A DNA stretch of 64,000 bases from Brassica napus (taxonomy: Eukaryota; Streptophyta; Magnoliopsida; Brassicales; Brassicaceae), in assembly GCF_020379485.1 (NCBI RefSeq), contig NW_026014817.1, positions 1 through 64,000 on the forward strand. Reading direction: 5' to 3'. This document shows, one piece after another, positions 1-9,695 of the stretch. The position numbers and the translations under genes are program-made. Position 1 is the first letter of the stretch; the number at the start of each line of letters is the position of its first letter. Under the pieces are notes generated by a model. That model saw only the letters and a program-made list of their open reading frames with translations, ran no database searches and was not told the origin of the DNA.

Positions 1-1676
1 TCCAGTTTCCCAGTTGGGAATAGGACAGCTTCTTCGTCGTTCCAATCGAAACCAGGATGAATCACTTTGTAAGAAGCTTGATTGGATACATAAAGTGTTG
101 GAGAAACACCATGAAGTTGAATAAATCTCATAGGAGTTGGGATGAAGAAGTTTATCCCACTTTCAAATCAGGTGATTCAGTTTCCAGTTTGGGAATATGA
201 CAGCTTCTTCGCCAATCCAATCAAAACCAGGATGAATCACTTTGTAAGAAGCTTGATTTGATACATAAAATGGTGGGGAAACACCAGGAAGTTGAATAAA
301 TCTCATAGGAGTGGATGAAGAAGTTTATCCCACTTTCTAATCAGGTGATTCCAGTTTCCAGTTTGGGAATAGGCAGCTTCTTCGTCGTTCCAATCAAACC
401 AGGATGAATCACTTGTAAGAAGCTGATTTTGATACATAAAATGGTGGAGAAACACCAGGATGTTAAATAAATCTCATAGGAGTTGGGATGAAGAAGTATC
501 CCACTTTCTAATCAAGGATTCCAGTTCCCAGTTTGGGAATAGGACAGCTTCTTCGTCGTTCCAATCAAACCAGGATGAATCACTTTGGAAGAAGCTTGAT
601 TTGGATACATAAAGTGTTGGAGAAACACCAGGAAGTTGAATAAATAAAATAGGAGTTGGAATGAAGAAGTTATCCCCTTTCTAATCAGGTGATTCTAGTT
701 CCCAGTTTGGAATATGGACAGCTTCTTCGTCGTTCCAATCAAACCAGGATGAATCACTTTGTAAGAAGCTTGATTTGGATACATAAAGGGTTGGAGAAAC
801 ACCAGGAAGTTGAATAAATCTATAGGAGTTGGAATGAAGAAGTTATCCCACTTTCTAATCAGGTGATTCCACTTTCTCAGTTTGGGAATAGAACAGCTTC
901 TTGTCGTTCCAATCAAACCAGGATGAATCACTTTGTAAGAAGCTTGATTTGGATACATAAAATGGTGGAGAAACACCAAGAAGTTGAATAAATCTCATAC
1001 GAGTTGGGATGAAGAAGTTATCCCACTTTCTAATCAGGTGATTCCAGTTTCCAAGTTTGGGAATAGGACAGCTTCTTCGTCGTTCCAATCAAACCAGGAT
1101 GAATCACTTTGTAAGAAGCTTGATTTGGATACATAAAGGGTTGGAGAAACACCAGGAAGTTGAATAAATCTCATAGGAGTTGGAATGAAGAAGTTATCCC
1201 ACTTTCTAATCAGGTGATTCCAGTTTCCAGTTTGGGAATAGAACAGCTTCTTCGTCGTTCCAATCAAACCAGGATGAATCACTTTGTAAGAAGCTTGATT
1301 TGGATACATAAAGTGTTGGAGAAACACCAGGAAGTTGAATAAATCTCATAGGAGTTGGGATGAAGAAGTTATCCCACTTTCAAATCAGGTGATTCCAGTT
1401 TCCCAGTTTGGGAATAGGACAGCTTCTTCGTCGTTCCAATCAAACCAGGATGAATCACTTTGTAAGAAGCTTGATTTGGATACAAAATGGTGGAGAACAC
1501 CAGGAAGTTGAATAAATCTCATAGAGTTGGGATGAAGAAGTTATCCCACTTTCTAATCAGGTGATTCCAGTTTCCCAGTTTGGGAATAGGACAGCTTCTT
1601 CGTCGTTCCAATCAAACCAGGATGAATCACTTTGTAAGAAGCTTGATTTGGATACAAAAGGTGGAGAAACATCAGG
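1..1676. repeat. Centromeric-type satellite array, ~175-bp monomer (CentBr-like)
   Basis: Ten head-to-tail monomers are visible. The AAGCTT landmark recurs at 74, 249, 420, 592, 766, 940, 1116, 1291, 1467 and 1639, giving spacings of 171-176 bp. Monomers are highly similar but carry many single-base indels, most of them in the first ~600 bp. From memory the monomer matches the Brassica centromeric satellite CentBr (176 bp); I could not check a database. The array enters from the left edge and is cut off inside a monomer at 1676 by the end of retrotransposon E1. The short open frames within it are not genes. Confidence 0.93.
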
Positions 1677-2177
1677 TATTAGATTTTGTGATTTAAAGAG
1701 TGATTAAGTCTAATCTGAGAATTAAAGAGATTGGAGATTAAGAACAAGAGAGAGACTTAAGAGAGAGAGACTCAAAACTCCATTAATTAATTATGAGAGA
1801 GTTTACATCAGATATATACTAAGGAAGACATTTTCGAAATCCATCTAAGGGGATAAGAAGCATGTGTAGTCAAAGGCCAGGCTGTTAATCCCATGGCTGA
1901 GATTCTCACATGCTTCTAATAGTGCTAAAGCACTCTTCTCCTTTCCAGCCAGTGACAGCCTGTCCAAGTATCCTCTCTTATCCCTTCCCATACTCAGATC
2001 AAGTGTAGATAACCTAAGGTAACTCCTCCTTGCCATCCGAGTTACCCTGGTTACTATGGTAACTTCTTTAGTTACCACAGTAACTTTAAAGTTACTGTGG
2101 TAACTCTCCAAAGTTACTGTCTGCTCCAAATCTCTTCCTCTCTCAATATATCAACTCTTTATTCTCTCATCTCAACA
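1677..2177 (-). repeat. E1 3' LTR (501 bp)
   Basis: Read on the minus strand, it begins TGTTGAGATGAG directly after a polypurine tract (2178-2192) and ends CTAATA against the satellite. Termini are therefore TG...TA rather than TG...CA. A TATA-like AGTATATATCT lies at 1810-1820. The U3 part holds a 36-bp perfect palindrome (2070-2105). U3 resembles the E10 LTR, while the terminal ~100 bp (1677 to ~1775) resembles the E9 LTR. Confidence 0.9.
2070..2105. repeat. 36-bp perfect palindrome with GTTAC/GTAAC cores in E1 U3
   Basis: The two 18-bp halves are exact reverse complements around the centre 2087/2088. Each half has two GTTAC/GTAAC cores, and further copies lie at about 2041-2064. A looser version (13-bp arms, 6-bp loop) occupies the same place in the E10 LTR near 53690-53720. 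It may be a cruciform-prone enhancer; no function is proven. Confidence 0.85.
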
Positions 2178-2295
2178 CTCCCCCTCAAGCTTGACCATGT
2201 GGAACAAGTCAAGCTTGGAAGGACCATGAGATCTCCCTCATTAAAACCTCATTAAGGAAAACCCATTGGGACAAAACCTTAATGAGGAAAGAGTA
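2178..2295 (-). other. E1 3' UTR: shared stem-loop, hairpin and polypurine tract
   Basis: The polypurine tract (minus AAGCTTGAGGGGGAG) is 2178-2192. A hairpin of AAGCTTGAC/GTCAAGCTT arms covers about 2184-2218. The shared stem-loop is 2233-2295, with stem CCTCATTAAGG/CCTTAATGAGG around an apical CCCAATGGG. The hairpin sequence is nearly the same as that of E10. Confidence 0.8.
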
Positions 2296-2324
2296 GAGAT
2301 CACATGATCAGGAGAGTGTATAGA

Positions 2325-4546
2325 CTAGCCCTTAGGCGAGAGATCAATGAGTCCTAACCTGATGTGTATGGACTCCATTGTCTTTTGCCTTGCTGCCTTT
2401 GTGAACACATCTGCTAACTGATCCTCACTCCGAGTATAACAAGGTAGAATCACCCCAAGAATCATCATCTGCCTCACCTTGTGACAATCAACCTCAATGT
2501 GCTTTGTTCTCTCATGGAACACAGAATTAGATGCAATGTGGATAGCTGCTTGATTATCACAATGCATTGTCATTGGCGTTGCTTGAATAATCTCCAGATG
2601 CTTCAAAATCCCTTTTATCCACACTAGCTCATTTGTAAGCTTCAGCATTGCTCTATACTCGGCCTCAGCACTGGAACAAGACACTACCTTCTGCTTCTTA
2701 CTCTTCCAAGTGACCAAGTTACCACCAATGAATGTACAATAGCCTGTGGTTGATCTTCTGTCTGCTCGGTCTCCAGCCCAATCTGCATCACAGTAGCCTA
2801 CAACCTCAGTACTCTTGTTACATCCCATCCATACTCCAAGACCAGTAGTTCCATTCAGATACATCAAGATCCTTTCCACCATCCGCCAATGGTGCTCCTT
2901 AGGAACTTGCATGTGTTGACTGACTTGATTCACCGCAAAACACACATCAGGTCTAGTAATGGTAAGATAAATCAACTTCCCCACTAGCTTCCTATATAGC
3001 TTAGGATCATGGAACGGATTGCTATCCTCAATCTCCCCCTCACGTGGAACCTTGTAACCATCCTCCATTGGCATCTTGGCTGTCTTTCCTCCATAGGCAT
3101 CTGCTCCCTTCAAGAGATCAATCACATACTTCCTTTGGGACATAAACAATCTTTCCTTTGATCTGCATATCTCAATCCCAAGAAAATACTTCATTTCCCC
3201 CAAGTCTTTAATCTCAAAGCTTGCCTTGAGATACTCCTTTGTATCCTTGATGCCTTCCTTATCACTGCCAGTGATGATGATATCATCCACATACACAAGC
3301 AATACCACAATACCAGATGAGGTGGTTAAGGTAAAGAGAGTGTGATCCAATTCTGATTTTCTGAACCCTCTCCCATTCAGTGTAGTACTCAACTTGTTGT
3401 ACCACGCCCTTGGAGACTGCTTGAGACCATAGATAGCTTTCCTCAACCTCAACACATTACCCTTCTTTACTAGATGTTCAAGACCTGGTGGTGGATGCAT
3501 GTATACTTCATCTTCCAACTCTCCTTGAAGGAATGCATTCTTCACATCCATTTGCCACAAATCCCACTCAAGATTCACAGCTAAAGATAATACAATCCTG
3601 ATAGTATGAAGTTTAGCCACAGGAGCAAAGGTCTCAACATAGTCCTCACCATATGTCTGAGTAAATCCTCTTGCCACCAACCTAGACTTGCGCCTCTCTA
3701 TTCTTCCATCAGGATGAAACTTGATTGTGAACACCCATTTACTAGTCACTGCCTTCTTCCCTTTAGGCAGCTCACTCTCATACCATGTTTCATTCTTAAT
3801 CATGGCTCCGGACTCATCAGCAACTGAATCTCTCCACTCCTTTAAAGCCATAGCTTCTTCATATGTCCTTGGAATATAGCTCTCATCCAAGCTTACTGTG
3901 AAGGCTGTATGCTCGTCCGGAAACTCTGCAAAGGAACACATAGCTTGAGAAGGATGCTCCACAGCCTGGGCATTGTAGTACACTCTCGTGTTTATCCAGT
4001 TGGAAGCATCTCTCTTCACCCTTGTGCTCCTCCTTAGCTCCTGAACTTGTTCTTCTTGTGTTTCTTGCCTATCTTCACTTGATTGAGCACCACTCTCATT
4101 TGACCCATCAGGATCTACTTCCCAATCTCCACTAGACTGAGTACCACTCTCATCTGAGCCAGTAGACTCTCTTTGCCCATCTCCACTAGACTGAGCACCA
4201 CTCTCTACTTCCTGTGTCACCTCTTGATTATGCTGGCCTGAATCTTCTTGATTGTGCACTTGCTCATGAGATTCAGTTCCATTCCCCCTCTCATGATCAA
4301 GAGGAGTTGTTCTTTCAGCTTCACTAGTCGGATTGGAAGACTCTCTTCTTCCAGATTCCTGATCCTGGGATAACCCTATCCCTAGCTTCTCCAACAGCAC
4401 CCTCAGTGTTGTTGCTCTATCAGATGGAGCTTGAGACAAATCCTTAAGATTTTCCCACTCCTTTTCTTCATAATACCCTTTTGATTCAATAAACTTCACT
4501 TCTCTAGATACCATCACTCTCCTTGCTTCAGGATCATAGCACTTGT
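2325..4546 (-). CDS. E1 pol, C-terminal part: linker, reverse transcriptase, RNase H
   Basis: This open stretch runs from the E2 insertion point (4542-4546 is the target duplication) to a TAG at 2325-2327. It encodes the end of integrase, an acidic Glu/Gln/Ser-rich linker, a Copia RT with the YVDDIIITG active site, and RNase H with CDADWAGDR, SSAEAEYRAM and MHCDNQAAIHIA. The annotated first Met (4517) is not a real start, because the frame continues upstream in 22478-22698. The protein is almost the same as that of E9, including the linker, but the last residues differ (LSPKG instead of GKRRS). It is separated from its gag by insertions, so it cannot be expressed as a polyprotein. Confidence 0.9.
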
Positions 4547-5019
4547 TGAGAGTTTTAGAAGATTAAGGAGAGATTAAGAGAGAAGAGTAAGAGATGGAGA
4601 GAGTTTCCGTGAGAGTGTGACAAAGAGAATAGAAGGAGAATAAGTTTCCTTACTTGATTTGTTACACATGACAGGGTATTTAAAGACATACAAGAATGCA
4701 TAAACAATGAGAAGATAGTACAAGGGAAAGAATAAACAAAGAGGAGGCAGATCCGCGGATGGCTCGTTCAGCAAGAGGGATAGTGACAGCTCCCAACGGT
4801 CAGCTCCCTCTCTCTTCTCTTAGACACACCCGTGACTCCTCCACTCACTTCTCTTCAACGGATACATGTCGACATTCCCACTCACTAGGAGATCTTTTAA
4901 TCACTTGACCGAGTTGTTAACTCATGACTTGCTTCCTTTCCTTGCAAGTCACTCTTAGGTTGTACGGACAGCCTTGTTCTCCAAGTTCCTATCTTCTTGC
5001 TTTATTCTTCATGTCAACA
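4547..5019 (-). repeat. E2 3' LTR (473 bp)
   Basis: On the minus strand it begins TGTTGACATG and ends AACTCTCA. It differs from the 5' copy by one substitution (acaccc/acgccc) and one 1-base indel (gagttgttaac/gagttggttaac). One exact SPL-type box TCCGTACAA lies at 4960-4968 (minus). Confidence 0.93.
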
Positions 5020-5137
5020 CTCCCCCTCAAGCTTGACAGTAGTGAGTGTCAAGCTTGGAAATCCATGAAGCATTCCCTCATTAAAAACTTTACTTGGAAA
5101 AACCACTTGGGATAAAAACCAAGCAAAGGAAAAAGAG
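5020..5137 (-). other. E2 3' UTR: shared stem-loop, hairpin and polypurine tract
   Basis: The polypurine tract is 5020-5034. The adjacent hairpin is CAAGCTTGACA/TGTCAAGCTTG with an 8-nt loop (about 5026-5058). The shared stem-loop is 5074-5137, with stem CTTTGCTTGG/CCAAGTAAAG and a variant apex CCCAAGTGG. Confidence 0.8.
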
Positions 5138-5160
5138 TAGAATACTCCATGGTGAGGGGA

Positions 5161-8100
5161 TCATTGACATGGAAGGTTTATGAGTCCAAGTCTTGGAAGA
5201 ATGGACTCACAAACTTTGCTGCTGGCTGCCTTGGTGAAGATGTCAGCCAGCTGATCCTCACTTCTTGTATAGCATGGGAGGATCACTTGCTGTTCTACTG
5301 CTTGTCTCACCTTGTGACAGTCCACTTCTATGTGTTTTGTCCTCTCATGGAAGACTGAGTTGGATGCAATGTGTATTGCAGCTTGATTGTCACAATGCAT
5401 GGTCATGGGAGTGGTGATCTCAATTCCCAAGTCGCCTAGAAGCCCCTTTATCCAGATAAGCTCACTGGTTAGCTTCCTCATTGATCTGTACTCTGCTTCT
5501 GCACTTGAGCAAGACACCACCTTCTGCTTCTTGCTCTTCCAAGTGACCAGATTCCCTCCAATGAATGTACAATAGCCGGTGGTTGACCTTCTGTCTACTC
5601 TGTCCCCAGCCCAATCTGCATCACAGTATCCTATCACCTCAGTGTTCTTGTTGCAAGCCATCCATACACCCTGACCTGGCGCCTCTCTCAAGTATCTTAG
5701 GATCCTCTCCACCATGTTCCAGTGATGAACCTTGGGAGTTTGCATGTGCTGGCTTACTTGATTAACTGCAAAGCACACATCTGGCCGAGTGATGGTTAGA
5801 TAGATCAGCTTCCCAACCATCCTTCTATACTGCTTGACGTCTTCAAATGGAGTATCTTCATACTCCCCCTCTCGCAATACCTTGTAACCTTCTTCAAGTG
5901 GTGTCTTGGCTTGTCTTCCTCCAAGATCTCCTGCCTCCTTTAAGATGTCCAGGGTATACTTTCTTTGGGACATGAACAATCCTTCCTTTGATCTGCACAT
6001 CTCAATGCCGAGGAAGTACTTCAGTTCTCCTAGGTCTTTGATATCAAATGCGGCTTTAAGAAAGGTCTTGGTTGAACTGATCCCCTCCTTGTCACAACCA
6101 GTGATGATGATATCATCCACATAGACTAGAATCACAACAATCCCTTGCTTGCTGGTGAGAGTGAAGAGTGTGTGATCCGCTTGAGACTTCACAAAGCCTC
6201 TCCCATTCAGTGTAGTGCTCAGCTTGTGATACCAAGCTCTTGGTGATTGCTTCAAACCATATATGGCTTTTCTGAGTCTGAGTACATTCCCTGGTTTCAC
6301 CATCTCTTCCATTCCCGGCGGTGGTCTCATATATACCTCATCTTCTAGTTCACCTTGCAAGAAGGCATTCTTCACATCCATTTGCCAAAGATCCCACTCT
6401 TGATTTACTGCCAATGAAAGGATAATCCGGATTGTGTGGAGCTTGGCCACTGGTGCAAAGGTGTCTAGATAGTCTTCTCCATAAACTTGTGTGTATCCTC
6501 TTGCTACCAATCTGGTCTTCTTTCTTTCTGGCTTCCCATTTGCAAGATACTTGATGGTGTGTATGAGTCTGCTGGTCACGGCTTTCTTTCCTTTTGGAAG
6601 CTCTGTCTCATACCAGGTGTTGTTCCTCTCCATGGCTCCCATTTCATCATTCACTGATTCCCTCCATTCATCATCTTCCATAGCTTCTGCATATGTTCTT
6701 GGTATCCATTCCTGATCCAATGAACCCACAAAGGCTTGATGTTCTTCTGGATAGTGAGCTAGGGAGCACACGCCACTGGGTGGGTGAGCTACTGCCTCTG
6801 CATTGAAGTAGACTCTGGTGTTGTTCCAGTTTGAAGCCGGCTTCTTGATCCTAGTACTTCTCCTAAGTACTGGCTGATCATTTTCATTCTGAGTGCCTTC
6901 TCCACCTTCCAAGTTCTGATTCTGATCCTCTACTTCCTCCTCTTGGTCATGGTGCTCTTCTTGATCATGAACTTCCTCAGATACAGGTGGTTCACCCTGA
7001 TTTCCCCCCTCAGGATCAAGGGGAGCAGCTTCTTGGATCTCAACTTCATCTGTAGTTGTCTCGGTTTGCTCTTCAGACCGGCTTGATCCTCCCACATTAT
7101 CTGATCCTGCTTGTCCCGGCTCTTCCATAGGTAAGCTGACCCCAAGTCTCCTCATGACTTGTCTGAGATTGGCTGCTCTATCTGATGCGGATTGAGACAA
7201 GTTCTCCAGCTCATTCCAATCCTTGTTGTTGTAGTACCCTCTGGTTTCTACAAACTTCACATCTCTAGATACCAAGACTCTCCTAGTCTCTGGTTCATAG
7301 CACTTATAGCCCTTCTGGTTTGGTGAATACCCAATGAACATAGCTCTTGTGCTCTTAGCCTCCAGTTTGTTCCTCAGTTCTCCTGGTTTCAAAACAAAAC
7401 ACAGGCACCCAAACACACGCATATGATCAATAGATGGTTTAGCTTTGTTCAATACCTCAAATGGAGAGTAGTCTTTTAGAACTCTGGTATGAATGCGGTT
7501 GATCAGGTAGCATGCAGTTAGGACCGCATCACCCCAAAAGCTCTTTGGGACACTAGTATGGAACATCATGCTCCTAGTGACCTCCATGAGATGCCTGTTC
7601 TTCCTCTCGGCCACACCATTTTGTTGGGGAGTGTATGGACAGCTGGTTTGATGGATCACACCTCGTTTGGCTAGATGGGCTTTGAATGCATTGCTGGTGT
7701 ACTCTCCTCCATTATCTGATCTCAAAATCTTAACTTTGGCATTATAATGGTTAGAGACATATGTTTCAAAGTTTATAAATGCATCTAAGACCCTATCCTT
7801 TGATTGTAAGAGAGTGATCCATGTGTACTTGGATTTCTCATCAATAAAGGTCACAAAATACTTGTGATGTTCTCTAGAAAGACATGGAGCTGTCCATACA
7901 TCCGAGTGAATTAAATCAAAGCAGTGTTCATAGATTGTACTAGACTTGGGAAATACAGTTTTGCAATGTTTTCCTAAGATACAAGCTTCACAATCTTGTT
8001 GGAATGAAATACTAGGCAACATGATGTTCAAGGCACGAGAATGAGGATGTCCTAATCTAGCATGCCACATTACATCTTTAGGGAAATTAAAACTTGAATT

Positions 8101-8989
8101 GAAAGCAACAGATAGATCGGATGCAAGCTTAGTGTCTTCTAGCAAGTACAGGTTTCCCTTGCTCACACCTTTGCCAAGCAACCTACATGAGTCAATATCC
8201 TGAAAGTAGACATCATCAGGCGTAAATATAACATTGCAATTCAAGTCATTGGTCACCCTTTTCACAGATAATAGATTAGAAGTGAAACTAGGCATGTAGA
8301 AGGCTTTGGATTCTTTCTCAAATAATTTAAGTTCCCCTATGCCTTTAATTGGAACCTTGTTACCATCAGCTATCATAACATTTCCTACTGCAGGAGTGAT
8401 ATTTTTAATCAAGTTTAAATCACTAATCATGTGATGAGAGGCTCCTGAGTCTATGACTAAGGGTTTAACTCTATCAGATTCATGAGCAACTTGAAATGCC
8501 GTGAATAAACTCCTAGGCAATTGATATGATGCACTAAGAGAGGAACCAAGAGTTTTACCAGACTCCTTGAGAGCTTTGATGAGTGCCTCAATGTCAGATT
8601 TCTTGATGGACTCATCCTGGTTTCCCTTGCCCTCATGAGTGCGGTAGGCCGTGGAAGCTTCTCCTACATCACCTGAGTAGTTTGCTCGACCATCAGTCTT
8701 GAACTTAGCCGGTTTGAGGTGTGGGTGAAGTATCCAGCACTTGTCCTTGCCGTGACCCTTCCTCTTGCAATGATCACACACCCACACTTTCTTTTCCTCC
8801 GGCTTGTAGTACCCTTTGTTGGCTACTCCGGCAGGTTTGCTCTCGGCTCCTTCAGCTTGATTTGCCATCACTAGCTCTCCCTTTCTCTTAAAGAGACCCA
8901 CTGAGCCGTGCTCCTTCTGAATCTCAGCACACACTTCATCTAGAGATGGAAGCTCCTTGTTCCTCAGTATGTGCCTAATAAGGTCATCA
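5161..8989 (-). CDS. E2 gag-pol, main part (gag zinc knuckle, protease, integrase, RT, RNase H)
   Basis: This part is open from the E4 insertion (target duplication 8985-8989) to a TGA at 5161-5163. From the N-terminal side it holds the CCHC knuckle CDHCKRKGHGKDKC, protease DSGASHHM, the integrase HHCC finger (HARLGHPH ... CEACILGKHC), the integrase core (SDVWTAP, RSDNGGEYT, NGVAERKNRHLME), an acidic linker, RT with YVDDIIITG, and RNase H with CDADWAGDR, AEAEYRSM and HCDNQAAIHIA. All catalytic residues are present. It is the downstream part of the frame that begins at 21818. It is not translatable as one protein now because E4 separates it from its start. Confidence 0.93.
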
Positions 8990-9104
8990 TGTTGAGATGA
9001 GATCATTTTGAGATGAGATCATGAAATGGAGTGATGAGTAATGAATGGGAGGAAAGGGCATGAAGTAGTGAAGCATTAGGAAGAAAGGGATTGAGGAGGC
9101 TGAG

Positions 9105-9148
9105 TCCGTACAATCCGTACACTCCGTACATGAGGAGTGGCCGTACAA
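9105..9148 (+). promoter_or_regulatory. Array of four SPL-box-like CCGTACA motifs in E4 U3
   Basis: Sites are TCCGTACAA (9105-9113), TCCGTACAC (9114-9122), TCCGTACAT (9123-9131) and GCCGTACAA (9140-9148). The first fits the published SBP/SPL binding consensus TNCGTACAA exactly; the others keep the GTAC core. The same array recurs in the 3' LTR at 20763-20806. Binding is inferred. Confidence 0.6.
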
Positions 9149-9422
9149 GTCTTGGGTAACACTCTTCACTATTCAGGATGGTTACTTGTGAAAAGGGTGA
9201 TGGTAACTATGAAGAGTTACCAGCACTTGATCAGACCGTTGAGGGAAGGATAAGGCCGCGGCTTGACAGGCTGTATGCAGCTGGAAAGGGAAAGCAACCT
9301 TATCCATTCATCCCACACATGTGGAGTCTCCCATTGGCTTAGTTTGAATTAGGCGCCTATCTTATCCTTGACTCCACATGCTTTGCTTACTTTACCTTTG
9401 AGGAAAACCCTTGTATCCTCTC

Positions 9423-9431
9423 CTATATATT
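9423..9431 (+). promoter_or_regulatory. E4 LTR TATA box
   Basis: CTATATATT lies about 180 bp before the end of the 5' LTR and is followed by a pyrimidine-rich stretch. This is the usual place for an LTR promoter; the transcription start would be about 30 bp downstream. Confidence 0.6.
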
Positions 9432-9695
9432 TGTAATCTCTTCATTAATGATAATCATACAGTTCTTGACACAAAAACACTCTCTTAGACTCAAAGACTC
9501 TCAATCATGATTCCACACTAAACTCTTAGCTAAACTCGTTCTAAATCACCTCTAAACTTCTCTAATCCCTTTCTTTTCTTATATCAAACTCAGATTCTCT
9601 AAAGTTCATATGGTATCAGAGCCAGGTTCATCATAATCTGGGTTTGATTACTAAGAACACTTGAGTTGCATTTCATTTATCCGAGTGGGTCTGAA

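Larger units (their letters stand above)
8990..9610 (+). repeat. E4 5' LTR (621 bp)
   Basis: It starts TGTTGAGATGAG and ends AAAGTTCATA, so the termini are TG...TA. U3 carries four CCGTAC boxes (9105-9148) and several GTTAC/GTAAC motifs (about 9156-9220). A TATA box lies at 9423-9431. Confidence 0.94.

Noticed and set aside
695..1342. Open frames of 60-97 codons on both strands within the first 1.4 kb
   Set aside because: They repeat with the satellite period and change frame with each monomer indel; they are by-products of the tandem repeat.
1..1676. Possible CRISPR-like direct repeat array
   Set aside because: The whole ~175-bp unit repeats without unique spacers, and the context is a plant centromere.
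5149..5358. Many 60-130-codon frames opposite the pol genes
   Set aside because: They are antisense shadows of the RT/RNase H coding sequence, repeated in E2, E5 and other copies without independent conservation.
9611..9626. tRNA gene fragments at TGGTATCAGAGC sites
   Set aside because: They occur only directly beside LTRs and match primer binding sites; no cloverleaf surrounds them.
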